A stretch of 10,108 nt of DNA from Acidothermales bacterium. Lineage in GTDB: Bacteria > Actinomycetota > Actinomycetes > Streptosporangiales > WHST01. Of this stretch, positions 1-8,119 are shown piece after piece. Positions within the stretch are counted from its first letter, which is position 1; every line of letters starts with the position of its first letter. A program made the translations under genes and the position numbers. The stretch is from assembly GCA_017354575.1 (NCBI GenBank), contig JAFMQP010000107.1, forward strand, positions 1 to 10,108, read 5' to 3'. The notes below the pieces were generated by a model. The model searched no databases. It was not told the origin of the DNA and saw only the letters and a list, made by a program, of their open reading frames with translations.

Positions 1-1032
1 GCGGCCGCGCTCGCGGAGTTCCGACTGGAGGTCGGGCACGCGCTCTCGCCGATGCTCGCCCAGCCCGCGGCGGACGTCGCGGACGCGTTCGCCAAGGTCG
101 ACGGCGAGGCGGCGGTGGAGTGGAAGCTCGACGGTATCCGCGTGCAGGTGCACAAGTCCGGGCCGGACGTGTCGGTCTTCACCAGGAGCCTCGACGACGT
201 CACCCACCGGTTGCCGGAGATCGTCGAGGGCGTCTCCACGTTCCCCGTCGGGCAGGTCGTGCTCGACGGCGAGGCGATCGTGCTGCGCGGCGACGGCGCG
301 CCGGTGCCGTTCCAGGAGACGGCGCGGCGTACCGGAACCCGCGGTGACACCGGAGTGCTGCGCGAGCGGCTGCCGCTGACCGCGTTCTTCTTCGACGTGC
401 TGCACGTCGACGGCACCGACGTGCTCGACCAGCCCGCCCGCGAGCGCTGGGCCGCGCTGGAGCGTGTGGTGCCGGAGGCCTACCTCGTCCCGCGGATCAT
501 CACCGACTCCGCCGACGAGGCCGCCGAGTTCTTCGCCGACGCCGTCGCCAGGGGGCACGAGGGCGTCGTGGTGAAGAACGTCGAGGCACCGTACGACGCC
601 GGCCGCCGCGGCTCGGCGTGGCTGAAGGTGAAGCCCCGGCACACCCTCGACCTCGTCGTGCTGGCCGCCGAGTGGGGGCACGGCCGTCGGCGCGGCTGGC
701 TCTCCAACCTGCACCTCGGTGCCCGCGACCCGGACACCGGCGGCTTCGTCATGCTCGGCAAGACGTTCAAGGGTCTCACCGACGAGATGCTCAGCTGGCA
801 GACCGAACGGCTGCTCGGGCTCGCCGTCGACCGCGGTGACTGGGTGGTCCGGGTACGTCCCGAGCTGGTCGTCGAGATCGCGATCGACGGCGTCCAGACG
901 AGCAGCCGTTATCCGGGTGGCATGGCGCTGCGGTTCGCTCGGGTGCTGAGGTACCGGGAGGACAAACCGGTCACCGAAGTGGACACCGTCGATACGGTAC
1001 GTACCATTCATCTGGGTTCCGGTCGTCGGTGA
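1..1032 (+). CDS. ligB: ATP-dependent DNA ligase, LigB type, 5' end outside window
   Basis: The gene encodes a nick-sealing ATP-dependent DNA ligase acting in DNA repair; 343 C-terminal residues are visible. The frame is open back to base 1 and already in ligase sequence (SPMLAQPA), so the ATG at 52 is internal. Numbering from base 1, motif I KLDGIR is at 42-47, with K42 the lysine that is adenylated. DGE (motif III) is at 89-91, EGVVVK (motif IV) at 187-192, and WLKVKP (motif V) at 207-212. A C-terminal OB-fold ends in the motif VI-like stretch ALRFARVLRYREDK. The wording around motif I (EWKLDGIRVQVH, FTRSLDDVT) fits LigB rather than LigC or LigD. Known LigB proteins are about 500 aa, so roughly 160 N-terminal residues, the DNA-binding domain, should lie upstream. 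It stops 36 bases before the next gene. LigB enzymes are usually non-essential beside the NAD-dependent LigA. The family is certain; the subtype is likely. Confidence 0.93.
   Translation, partial: AAALAEFRLEVGHALSPMLAQPAADVADAFAKVDGEAAVEWKLDGIRVQVHKSGPDVSVFTRSLDDVTHRLPEIVEGVSTFPVGQVVLDGEAIVLRGDGAPVPFQETARRTGTRGDTGVLRERLPLTAFFFDVLHVDGTDVLDQPARERWAALERVVPEAYLVPRIITDSADEAAEFFADAVARGHEGVVVKNVEAPYDAGRRGSAWLKVKPRHTLDLVVLAAEWGHGRRRGWLSNLHLGARDPDTGGFVMLGKTFKGLTDEMLSWQTERLLGLAVDRGDWVVRVRPELVVEIAIDGVQTSSRYPGGMALRFARVLRYREDKPVTEVDTVDTVRTIHLGSGRR
980..1007 (+). promoter_or_regulatory. Candidate promoter for the GTPase pair, inside the ligase 3' end
   Basis: TGGACA at 980-985 matches five of six bases of the TTGACA -35 consensus. 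After a 16-base spacer, TACCAT at 1002-1007 fits the actinobacterial TAnnnT -10 pattern. Transcription would begin near 1014, about 55 bases before the first GTPase start. A 10-bp palindrome overlaps the -10 element. The assignment rests only on consensus match and position; such matches occur by chance, and the GTPases could instead be read through from the ligase. Confidence 0.35.
996..1005. promoter_or_regulatory. Perfect 10-bp palindrome overlapping the -10 element, possible operator
   Basis: GGTACGTACC equals its own reverse complement and overlaps the first four bases of the candidate -10 box TACCAT. A dimeric repressor bound here would block that promoter. The palindrome does not extend further outward, it lies in coding sequence, and 10 bp is short for an operator, so this is weak evidence. 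Confidence 0.18.
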
Positions 1033-1059
1033 GCCGGCCCCAGGTACGCCGAGACCGAC

Positions 1060-1063
1060 GGAG
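1060..1063 (+). promoter_or_regulatory. Ribosome binding site deciding the first GTPase start
   Basis: GGAG at 1060-1063 lies 5 bases before the ATG at 1069. It favours that start over the in-frame GTG at 1081, for which this site, or AGGA at 1066-1069, would be too far away. Confidence 0.5.
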
Positions 1064-1068
1064 CGAGG

Positions 1069-2766
1069 ATGCTACCCAGCGTGGACGAAGGGGATTCCCG
1101 GGTCGCGGAGGCGCTAGAGGAGCTCCGCGACCGGCTCAGGGAGCCGTTGTTCCCGCTCGAGGTCGCCGACGCCGCATTCGCCAGGCGCACCTGCAGGGAG
1201 ATCGCCGACCAGCTCGACGACTACCTGCTGCCGCGGCTCGCGAGCCCGGACGCGCCCCTGCTGGTGGTCGTCGGCGGGTCCACGGGAGTCGGCAAGTCCA
1301 CGCTCGTCAACGCGCTGGCCGGACGCCGGGTCAGCCCGGCGGGCGCGCTGCGTCCGACCACCCGGTCGCCGGTCCTGATCTGCGCGCCGGACGACGGGGC
1401 CTGGTTCGCCGACGACAAGCTGCTGCCGTCGCTGCCGCGGTCGACCGAGGAGGTCGGTCCCCGGGACGAGGGCGTCCTGCACGTCGTCACCTGCGACACG
1501 CTGCCCGCCGGTCTCGCCGTGCTGGACGCACCAGACTTCGACTCGGTCGTGGAGCCCAACCGCAGGCTGGCCACGCAGCTGCTCGGAGCCGCCGACCTGT
1601 GGCTGTTCGTCACGACCGCCGCCCGGTACGCCGACGCCGTGCCGTGGGGGTTCCTGATCGCCGCCCGTGACCGTGGCGTCGCGGTCGCGGTCGCCGTCGA
1701 CCGGTGTCCGGAGGCGAGCGGCAAGGACGCCACCGCGCACTTCGCCCAGCTGCTCGAGAAGCACGGCCTGGGCGGCGCGCCGTTCTTCGTCGTCCCCGAG
1801 GTAACCCTGGAGGGGGAGGACCTGCTGCCCGAGGCCGCGGTCGAGCCGCTGCGCGGCTGGCTCACGCATGTCGCGGGCGACGAGGACGCCCGACGTAGCC
1901 TCGTCCTCGACACGTTCAAGCGCACGATCGACAGCCTGACCGAGCGGCTGGCGCCGGTCACGGAGGTCGCCGAGCGGCAGGACGCCGCCGCCGCGGCCCT
2001 GCGTGCCGCGGCCGCCGACGCGTACGCCACGGCCCGACAAGGGGTCGACAGCGCACTGGTCGACGGCTCGTTGGTGAAAGGCGACGTGCTGAACCGGTGG
2101 CGCGAGTTCGTCGACACCGGTGAGCTGATGCAGTCCCTCACGGCCAGCTCGCCGGAGGCGGCCGAGCGGGTCGACGCGCTGTCGACGGCCGTCGTGGAGA
2201 GCGTCAGGGCGGTGCTGCTCGTGCACGCCTCCCAGGGCGCCGAGGACACCGTGGCCGCCTGGCGTGCGGTCCCGGCGGGACGCGCGCTGCTCGACGGAGC
2301 GGACGAGAAGCCGTACGTCCCGTCACCGGACCTGGCCGATCGTGCTGCTCACACCGCCCGTGACTGGCAGCAGCGGGTACGTGAGCGCGTACACGAATCG
2401 TCCACGGACGACGGCGGGACGACCGCCTCGTACGACGCGAAAGCGCTGGGGCTTATCCTCATGCTTGTCGCCGCGACGCCTGTCGGTGCCGCAACGGGTG
2501 CCATGGCAGCGGTGGCGCGCAGTACGACTCGAGCGTCCAGGAGGCTGCTCGAGGCGATCTTCGGGGGGGATGCGGTCCGCCAACACGCGGCGGCCGTCCG
2601 GAGAGACCTGCAGGGGGATCTGCATGAGCTACTCGAGTCGGAGGCGGCGAGGTTCACCGGCCTTCTCGAGCACGCCGGGGTACCGCGGGACGCCGCCGAT
2701 CGGCTTCGTGAGGTGCAGTTCGGGCTGCACGCATCGCGGCGGGTCACCGACCCTCCCGCCGACTGA
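1069..2766 (+). CDS. Dynamin-like/GTPase-domain protein with divergent G4 motif and C-terminal hydrophobic segment
   Basis: This 565-aa P-loop GTPase has an N-terminal helical region (1-62) and a G domain. G1 GSTGVGKST is at 70-78, a G2-like RPTT at 95-98, and G3 DAPDFDS at 153-159. The G4 position reads VAVD at 208-211: the Asp is kept but the Asn/Thr-Lys of N/TKxD is missing, so guanine specificity may be relaxed. Residues 280-440 are helical and charged. A hydrophobic stretch, 459-483 (about LGLILMLVAATPVGAATG), could insert into or lie on the membrane, followed by a further helical tail. This layout recalls bacterial dynamin-like proteins and an actinobacterial family usually annotated as a dynamin-family or GTPase-domain protein. 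The start is ATG 1069, supported by GGAG at 1060-1063. The stop is 2 bases before the paralogous GTPase, implying one operon. A/T-ending codons are commoner in the last third. Membrane remodelling is inference; the GTPase fold is secure. Confidence 0.85.
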   Translation: MLPSVDEGDSRVAEALEELRDRLREPLFPLEVADAAFARRTCREIADQLDDYLLPRLASPDAPLLVVVGGSTGVGKSTLVNALAGRRVSPAGALRPTTRSPVLICAPDDGAWFADDKLLPSLPRSTEEVGPRDEGVLHVVTCDTLPAGLAVLDAPDFDSVVEPNRRLATQLLGAADLWLFVTTAARYADAVPWGFLIAARDRGVAVAVAVDRCPEASGKDATAHFAQLLEKHGLGGAPFFVVPEVTLEGEDLLPEAAVEPLRGWLTHVAGDEDARRSLVLDTFKRTIDSLTERLAPVTEVAERQDAAAAALRAAAADAYATARQGVDSALVDGSLVKGDVLNRWREFVDTGELMQSLTASSPEAAERVDALSTAVVESVRAVLLVHASQGAEDTVAAWRAVPAGRALLDGADEKPYVPSPDLADRAAHTARDWQQRVRERVHESSTDDGGTTASYDAKALGLILMLVAATPVGAATGAMAAVARSTTRASRRLLEAIFGGDAVRQHAAAVRRDLQGDLHELLESEAARFTGLLEHAGVPRDAADRLREVQFGLHASRRVTDPPAD

Positions 2767-2768
2767 CG

Positions 2769-4364
2769 GTGAGTGAGCTCGCGCGGTTGGCGGACGAGCT
2801 CGCCGAACGCCTGGACGCACTGTCCCGCGTCGTCGACATCGCCGCCGGCCGCCTGCCGAGCGAGGACCTCGCGGCCGCACGCCGCATGCTCGAACGCGCG
2901 GAGACGCGCCGCCGGCTCGCCGCCGAGCACACCGTCGTCGCGCTCGCCGGCTCGACCGGCAGCGGCAAGTCGTCCCTTTTCAATGCGCTCTCCGGCGTCG
3001 ACCTGTCCGCGGTGGGCTCGCGCCGGCCGACGACCGGCGCCGTGCACGCGTGCGTCTGGGACGGCGTCGGCGAGACGACCCGGCCGCTGCTCGACTGGCT
3101 GGGCGTGCCCGAGCAGCACCGTGTCGCGCACGACACCGTCCTCGACACCGCGCCGTCGCCGCTGTCCGGCCTGGTGCTGCTCGACCTGCCCGACCACGAC
3201 TCGTCCGAGCGGGCGCACCGCGAGGAGGTCGCCAGGGTCGTCGAGCTCGCGGACATGCTGGTGTGGGTGATGGACCCGCAGAAGTACGCCGACCGCGTCG
3301 TGCACGAGGACTTCCTGACCCCGCACGCGCGGTACGGCGCCGTGGTCGTGGTCGTGCTGAACCAGGTGGACCGGCTCGACCCCGCCGACGCCGACGCGTG
3401 CGCCGACGACCTGCGCCGCATCCTCGTCGAGCGGGACGGGCTCGACGAACCCCAGGTGATCTCGACGTCCGCGACGTCCGGTGCGGGCGTCGACGAGCTA
3501 CGCGACCTGCTGGTCGAGACCGTCCGTGACCATCGAGCGAGCGAGCGCCGGCTGCTCGCCGACGTCCAGGCGATCTGCGACCGGCTGGGGGTGCACACCG
3601 CGGTCGCGCCGGAGAACGGCGGCGTCTCGTCCGAGTCCCGCGACGACCTGATCTCGTCGGTGTCCGACTCGGCCGGGGTGGAGACGCTCAGCGCCGCCGT
3701 CCGGCAGCTCACCAGGCGACGCGGCATCCGGTACGTCGACTGGCCGGTCACCGCCATCGTCCGGCGCGCGCGCGGCGAGTCGGCGCTGCGGCTGCCGTCC
3801 GGCGAGGATGTCGGCCAGGTCGACCCGGACGCGCTGCCCGCCGCGGCGCCCGTGCAGCTCGCGCAGGTCGACGGCGCACTGCGCCGCGTCTCCGCGGCGG
3901 CGGCCGGCGAGCTGCCGCTGCCGTGGCCGGAGGTGACCAGGGACGCGAGCCGGGCCAGGGCGGACGACCTCGTCGACGCCGTCGACCGCGCGCTCGCCGA
4001 CGCCGACCTCGGCGTCGACCGCACGCCCGCGTGGTGGCATGTCGTGCGGGTCGTCCAGTGGCTGCTGCTCGCCTGCCTGGCCGGCGGCGTGGGCCTCGTC
4101 GTCGCGGGCGCTTTCGTGGCCGCGGACCTGTTGCGGCTCGGTGTCGTGCTCGCCGCCGCGGGCCTCGTGCTCGGCCTGCTGCTCACCTCGCTGTCCCGGC
4201 TGGGCGTCCGGCGTACGGCACGGCACCGGGGCGAGCAGGTCGTGGCACAGCTGCGCGAACGGATCGCCGGCACCCTGCGGGAGTACGCCATCGAGCCGGT
4301 CGAGAACGAGCTGGACGCCTATGCCGAGATACGCAGGGAGCTGGCGGCCGCACGAGGCGCCTGA
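2769..4364 (+). CDS. YfjP-like membrane GTPase, second member of tandem GTPase pair
   Basis: This 531-aa protein has an N-terminal helix (1-55) and a complete G domain: G1 GSTGSGKSS at 61-69, RPTT at 86-89, G3 DLPDHDS at 139-145, G4 NQVD at 198-201 and a G5-like TSA at 233-235. A helical region (about 250-420) follows, then two membrane segments, about 424-450 (starting near HVVRVVQWLLL) and 453-475, joined by a short turn, and a charged C-terminal helix. It would therefore sit in the membrane as a hairpin with the G domain in the cytoplasm. The GTG start is 2 bases after the previous stop and has no Shine-Dalgarno, so translation probably depends on termination-reinitiation. Motif wording and spacing match the upstream GTPase closely, and the two probably work as a pair. 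YfjP-type GTPases belong to the Era/TrmE-like group. The substrate process is unknown; dynamin-like membrane action and a ribosome-related role are both open. Confidence 0.85.
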   Translation: MSELARLADELAERLDALSRVVDIAAGRLPSEDLAAARRMLERAETRRRLAAEHTVVALAGSTGSGKSSLFNALSGVDLSAVGSRRPTTGAVHACVWDGVGETTRPLLDWLGVPEQHRVAHDTVLDTAPSPLSGLVLLDLPDHDSSERAHREEVARVVELADMLVWVMDPQKYADRVVHEDFLTPHARYGAVVVVVLNQVDRLDPADADACADDLRRILVERDGLDEPQVISTSATSGAGVDELRDLLVETVRDHRASERRLLADVQAICDRLGVHTAVAPENGGVSSESRDDLISSVSDSAGVETLSAAVRQLTRRRGIRYVDWPVTAIVRRARGESALRLPSGEDVGQVDPDALPAAAPVQLAQVDGALRRVSAAAAGELPLPWPEVTRDASRARADDLVDAVDRALADADLGVDRTPAWWHVVRVVQWLLLACLAGGVGLVVAGAFVAADLLRLGVVLAAAGLVLGLLLTSLSRLGVRRTARHRGEQVVAQLRERIAGTLREYAIEPVENELDAYAEIRRELAAARGA

Positions 4365-4389
4365 CCCGTCACCCTCGGCGGCACGCAAG

Positions 4390-4401
4390 TAACCTGGAGG
4401 C

Positions 4402-4402
<1 letters not shown>
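4390..4402 (+). promoter_or_regulatory. Candidate -10 element giving a leaderless ettA transcript
   Basis: TAACCT at 4390-4395 fits the actinobacterial -10 pattern TAnnnT and ends 6 bases before the ettA ATG at 4402, which would place the transcription start on the A of the start codon. The intervening GGAGGC contains a Shine-Dalgarno core only 1 base from the ATG, too close to work well. The -35 region at 4367-4372 (CGTCAC) is poor. Leaderless messages are common in actinobacteria, but here this is inferred from spacing alone. Confidence 0.4.
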
Positions 4403-6078
<1,676 letters not shown>

Positions 6079-6087
6079 GGCGCGGCG

Positions 6088-6507
6088 GTGGCACGGCACC
6101 GGTTCCTGTGCCCCCTGCGGTGGGGCGACATGGACACCTACGGGCACGTCAACAACGTGATGTTCGTGCGGTACCTGGAGGAGGCCCGCGTCGACCTGTT
6201 CGACCGGCTCGGCCGCGACGGGACGTGGGACATGCTCGACACCGGATGCCTCGTCCGCAGCCACGCGATCACCTACCGCAGGCCGCTCGCGCACCGGACG
6301 GCGCCGGTCCCGATCGACGTGTGGGTGACGCGGGTCGGCGCGGCGGCGTTCGACCTTGCGTACGAGATCCACGACGGCGACGGCGCCGTGTACGCGACCG
6401 CCGAGACCACGCTGGTGCCGTACGACTTCGCCGCCGAGCGGCCACGGCGCCTCACCGACGACGAGAAGCGCCGCCTGGCCGCCCTGCGCGACGAGGCCAA
6501 GTCGTAG
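6088..6507 (+). CDS. Acyl-CoA thioesterase, 4HBT/YbgC-FadM-like hotdog fold
   Basis: This 139-aa single hotdog-domain protein probably hydrolyses a cytoplasmic acyl-CoA or aroyl-CoA thioester. The diagnostic 4-hydroxybenzoyl-CoA thioesterase motif lies at residues 12-23 as WGDMDTYGHVNN; D16 aligns with the catalytic aspartate. Downstream, VRYLEEARVDLF forms the long hotdog helix and the SHAITYRRPL strand region follows, all as in the family, whose members are usually 130-150 aa. The GTG start at 6088 is supported by TGAGG at 6076-6080, 7 bases upstream, which overlaps the ettA stop codon, so the two are almost certainly cotranscribed. The substrate cannot be told from the sequence. No metabolic neighbour points to one, and the link to ettA may be no more than a conserved housekeeping cluster. 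The gene ends directly against the convergent hairpin at 6508-6521. Confidence 0.9.
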   Translation: MARHRFLCPLRWGDMDTYGHVNNVMFVRYLEEARVDLFDRLGRDGTWDMLDTGCLVRSHAITYRRPLAHRTAPVPIDVWVTRVGAAAFDLAYEIHDGDGAVYATAETTLVPYDFAAERPRRLTDDEKRRLAALRDEAKS

Positions 6508-6521
6508 CTGGGGGTCCCCAG
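6508..6521. terminator. Inverted repeat filling the gap between convergent genes, likely bidirectional terminator
   Basis: CTGGG and CCCAG pair as a 5-bp G+C-rich stem around the loop GGTC. The repeat occupies exactly the 14 bases between the thioesterase stop (TAG, 6505-6507) and the glucosidase stop (complement of 6522-6524), and a G-T wobble could extend it by one pair. There is no U-tract on either side, as is usual for actinobacterial terminators. The position makes a shared terminator plausible; the stem is short. Confidence 0.45.
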
Positions 6522-8072
6522 TCAGGTGCGGAGCCAGGCGGCGGCGTTCGCCGGCAGCGCGCCGTCGGTGAGGGGAGCGCTGGCCAGAAGCACCTCGCCG
6601 TCTGCTGGTAGCGGCACGGGCGCCGGGCCGAAGTTCACCACGCAGCGCAGGTCGCCGCGGTCGAACGCGAGCACGTCCGGGTCGGTGGCGAGCCACTCGG
6701 CCCGTTCCGGCCGGCCGTCCGCCTGCTCGCGCCGGACGCGCAGCGCCGCGCGGTAGTAGGACAGCGTCGAGCGCGGGTCGTCCCGCTCGGCCGCGACCGT
6801 GTACGGTCCCCAGCCGTCCGGCTGCGGCAGCCACGGTGTCGTGCCGTCGGGTGCGAACCCGTACGGCGCGGCCGTGCCCGACCACGGGATCGGCACCCGG
6901 CAGCCGTCGCGGCCCTTGTCGGGGCCGGGCCGGAAGTACGTCGGGTCCTGCCGTACGTCGTCCGGCACGTCGACCTGTTCCAGGCCGAGCTCCTCGCCCT
7001 GGTACAGGTACGCCGATCCCGGCAGCGCGAGGACCAGCAGCAGCGCCGCCCGGGCGCGCGCGAGGCCGGCCTCGCCGCCGCCGTAACGGGTGACGTGGCG
7101 GACCGCGTCGTGGCTCGACAGCACCCACGTGGGCACCGCACCGACGGCCGTGAACGCGGCGACGGTCTCGTCGATCACCTCGCGGAACGCCGCGGCCGAC
7201 CACGGCGCGAGCAGCAGCGCGAAGTTGAACGACTGGTGCATCTCGTCCGCGGCGACGTAGCTCGCGAGCGTCTCGGGCCGGTCGGCCCACGCCTCGGTGA
7301 CGCCCATCCGGTCGCCCGGGTACGAGTCGAGGATCTCCCGCCACCGCCGGTACACCGTGTGCACCTCCGGCCGGTTCCAGTACGGGTGCCCGGGCCCGTG
7401 CGAGCGCGCCGTGTGCGGCGGGGCGATCGACGGCAGCGCCTCGTCCTTGAACATCCCCATCGCCACGTCGATCCGGAACCCGTCCGCGCCACGGTCGAGC
7501 CAGAACTTCAGTGTCTTCTCGAACTCCGCGGCGACGGCGGGATCGCGCCAGTTGAGGTCGGGCTGCTCCGGCGCGAACAGGTGCAGGTACCACTCGCCGT
7601 CGGCGACGCGGGTCCACGCCGGACCGCCGAACCGCGACTGCCAGTTGTTGGGCGGCTCGTCGCCGTCCGGCCCGGTGCCGGGACGGAAGATGTACCGGTC
7701 GCGGGCCGCGCTACCCGGCGCGGCGGCGAGGGCCTCCCTGAACCACGGGTGCTCGGACGAGGTGTGGTTCGGCACGATGTCGATGATCACCCGCAGGCCG
7801 TGGCCGTGCGCCGCAGTGACGAGAGCGTCGAAGTCGGCGAGGCTGCCGAACAGCGGGTCGACGTCGCGGTAGTCGGCGACGTCGTAGCCGTGGTCGGCCT
7901 GCGGCGAGGTGTAGAACGGGGTCAGCCAGATCGCGTCCACGCCGAGGTCCGCGAGGTAGGGGATGTGCGCGGTGATGCCGGCCAGGTCGCCGACGCCGTC
8001 GCCGTCCGCGTCCGCGAAGCTGCGCGGGTAGACCTCGTAGATCACTGCGTCACGCCACCACGGGTGAGCCAC
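6522..8072 (-). CDS. Alpha-glucosidase, glycoside hydrolase family 13 (oligo-1,6-glucosidase-like)
   Basis: This 516-aa cytoplasmic enzyme, with no signal peptide, hydrolyses terminal alpha-glucosidic bonds of short malto- or isomalto-oligosaccharides. A (beta/alpha)8 barrel starts at once (WWRDAVIYEVYPRSF). A calcium-loop motif, DADGDGVGDL, is at 21-30 and region I DIVPNH at 98-103. Nucleophile D202 lies in GFRIDVA, acid/base E260 in VTEAW, and D322 in LSSHD. A beta-sandwich follows after about residue 430. Val203 directly after the nucleophile is the residue linked to alpha-1,6 (isomaltase) preference in GH13; Thr or Ala there goes with alpha-1,4. The wording resembles actinobacterial subfamily 30, so true specificity is uncertain. 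Position 320, normally Asn in region IV NHD, is Ser. The GTG start has a strong Shine-Dalgarno. It follows the ABC exporter genes by 47 bases. No sugar importer or regulator gene is in view. Confidence 0.93.
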   Translation of the reverse strand: MAHPWWRDAVIYEVYPRSFADADGDGVGDLAGITAHIPYLADLGVDAIWLTPFYTSPQADHGYDVADYRDVDPLFGSLADFDALVTAAHGHGLRVIIDIVPNHTSSEHPWFREALAAAPGSAARDRYIFRPGTGPDGDEPPNNWQSRFGGPAWTRVADGEWYLHLFAPEQPDLNWRDPAVAAEFEKTLKFWLDRGADGFRIDVAMGMFKDEALPSIAPPHTARSHGPGHPYWNRPEVHTVYRRWREILDSYPGDRMGVTEAWADRPETLASYVAADEMHQSFNFALLLAPWSAAAFREVIDETVAAFTAVGAVPTWVLSSHDAVRHVTRYGGGEAGLARARAALLLVLALPGSAYLYQGEELGLEQVDVPDDVRQDPTYFRPGPDKGRDGCRVPIPWSGTAAPYGFAPDGTTPWLPQPDGWGPYTVAAERDDPRSTLSYYRAALRVRREQADGRPERAEWLATDPDVLAFDRGDLRCVVNFGPAPVPLPADGEVLLASAPLTDGALPANAAAWLRT

Positions 8073-8077
8073 GTGTT

Positions 8078-8084
8078 CTCCTCT
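8078..8084 (-). promoter_or_regulatory. Strong ribosome binding site of the alpha-glucosidase gene
   Basis: On the minus strand AGAGGAG lies 5 bases before the GTG start at 8072. This fixes the start and shows that the gene can be translated independently of the upstream ABC transporter. I found no convincing -10/-35 pair in the 47-base gap, so transcription probably comes from upstream. Confidence 0.7.
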
Positions 8085-8119
8085 GCTGACGGGTTCTCGG
8101 CCACACCCATGGTGTCAGG

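Noticed and set aside
52..54. ATG as the start of the ligase
   Set aside because: The 17 codons before it are in frame and read as ligase sequence, and LigB enzymes need an N-terminal domain, so the real start is outside the window.
2744..4291. 515-codon minus-strand open frame opposite the second GTPase
   Set aside because: It has a Ser/Arg/Thr-rich shadow composition and no start context or family resemblance.
8103..8115. Small inverted repeat ACACC-CAT-GGTGT between the ABC and glucosidase genes
   Set aside because: The stem is only 5 bp with a 3-base loop and no U-tract; it is too weak to call a terminator or operator.
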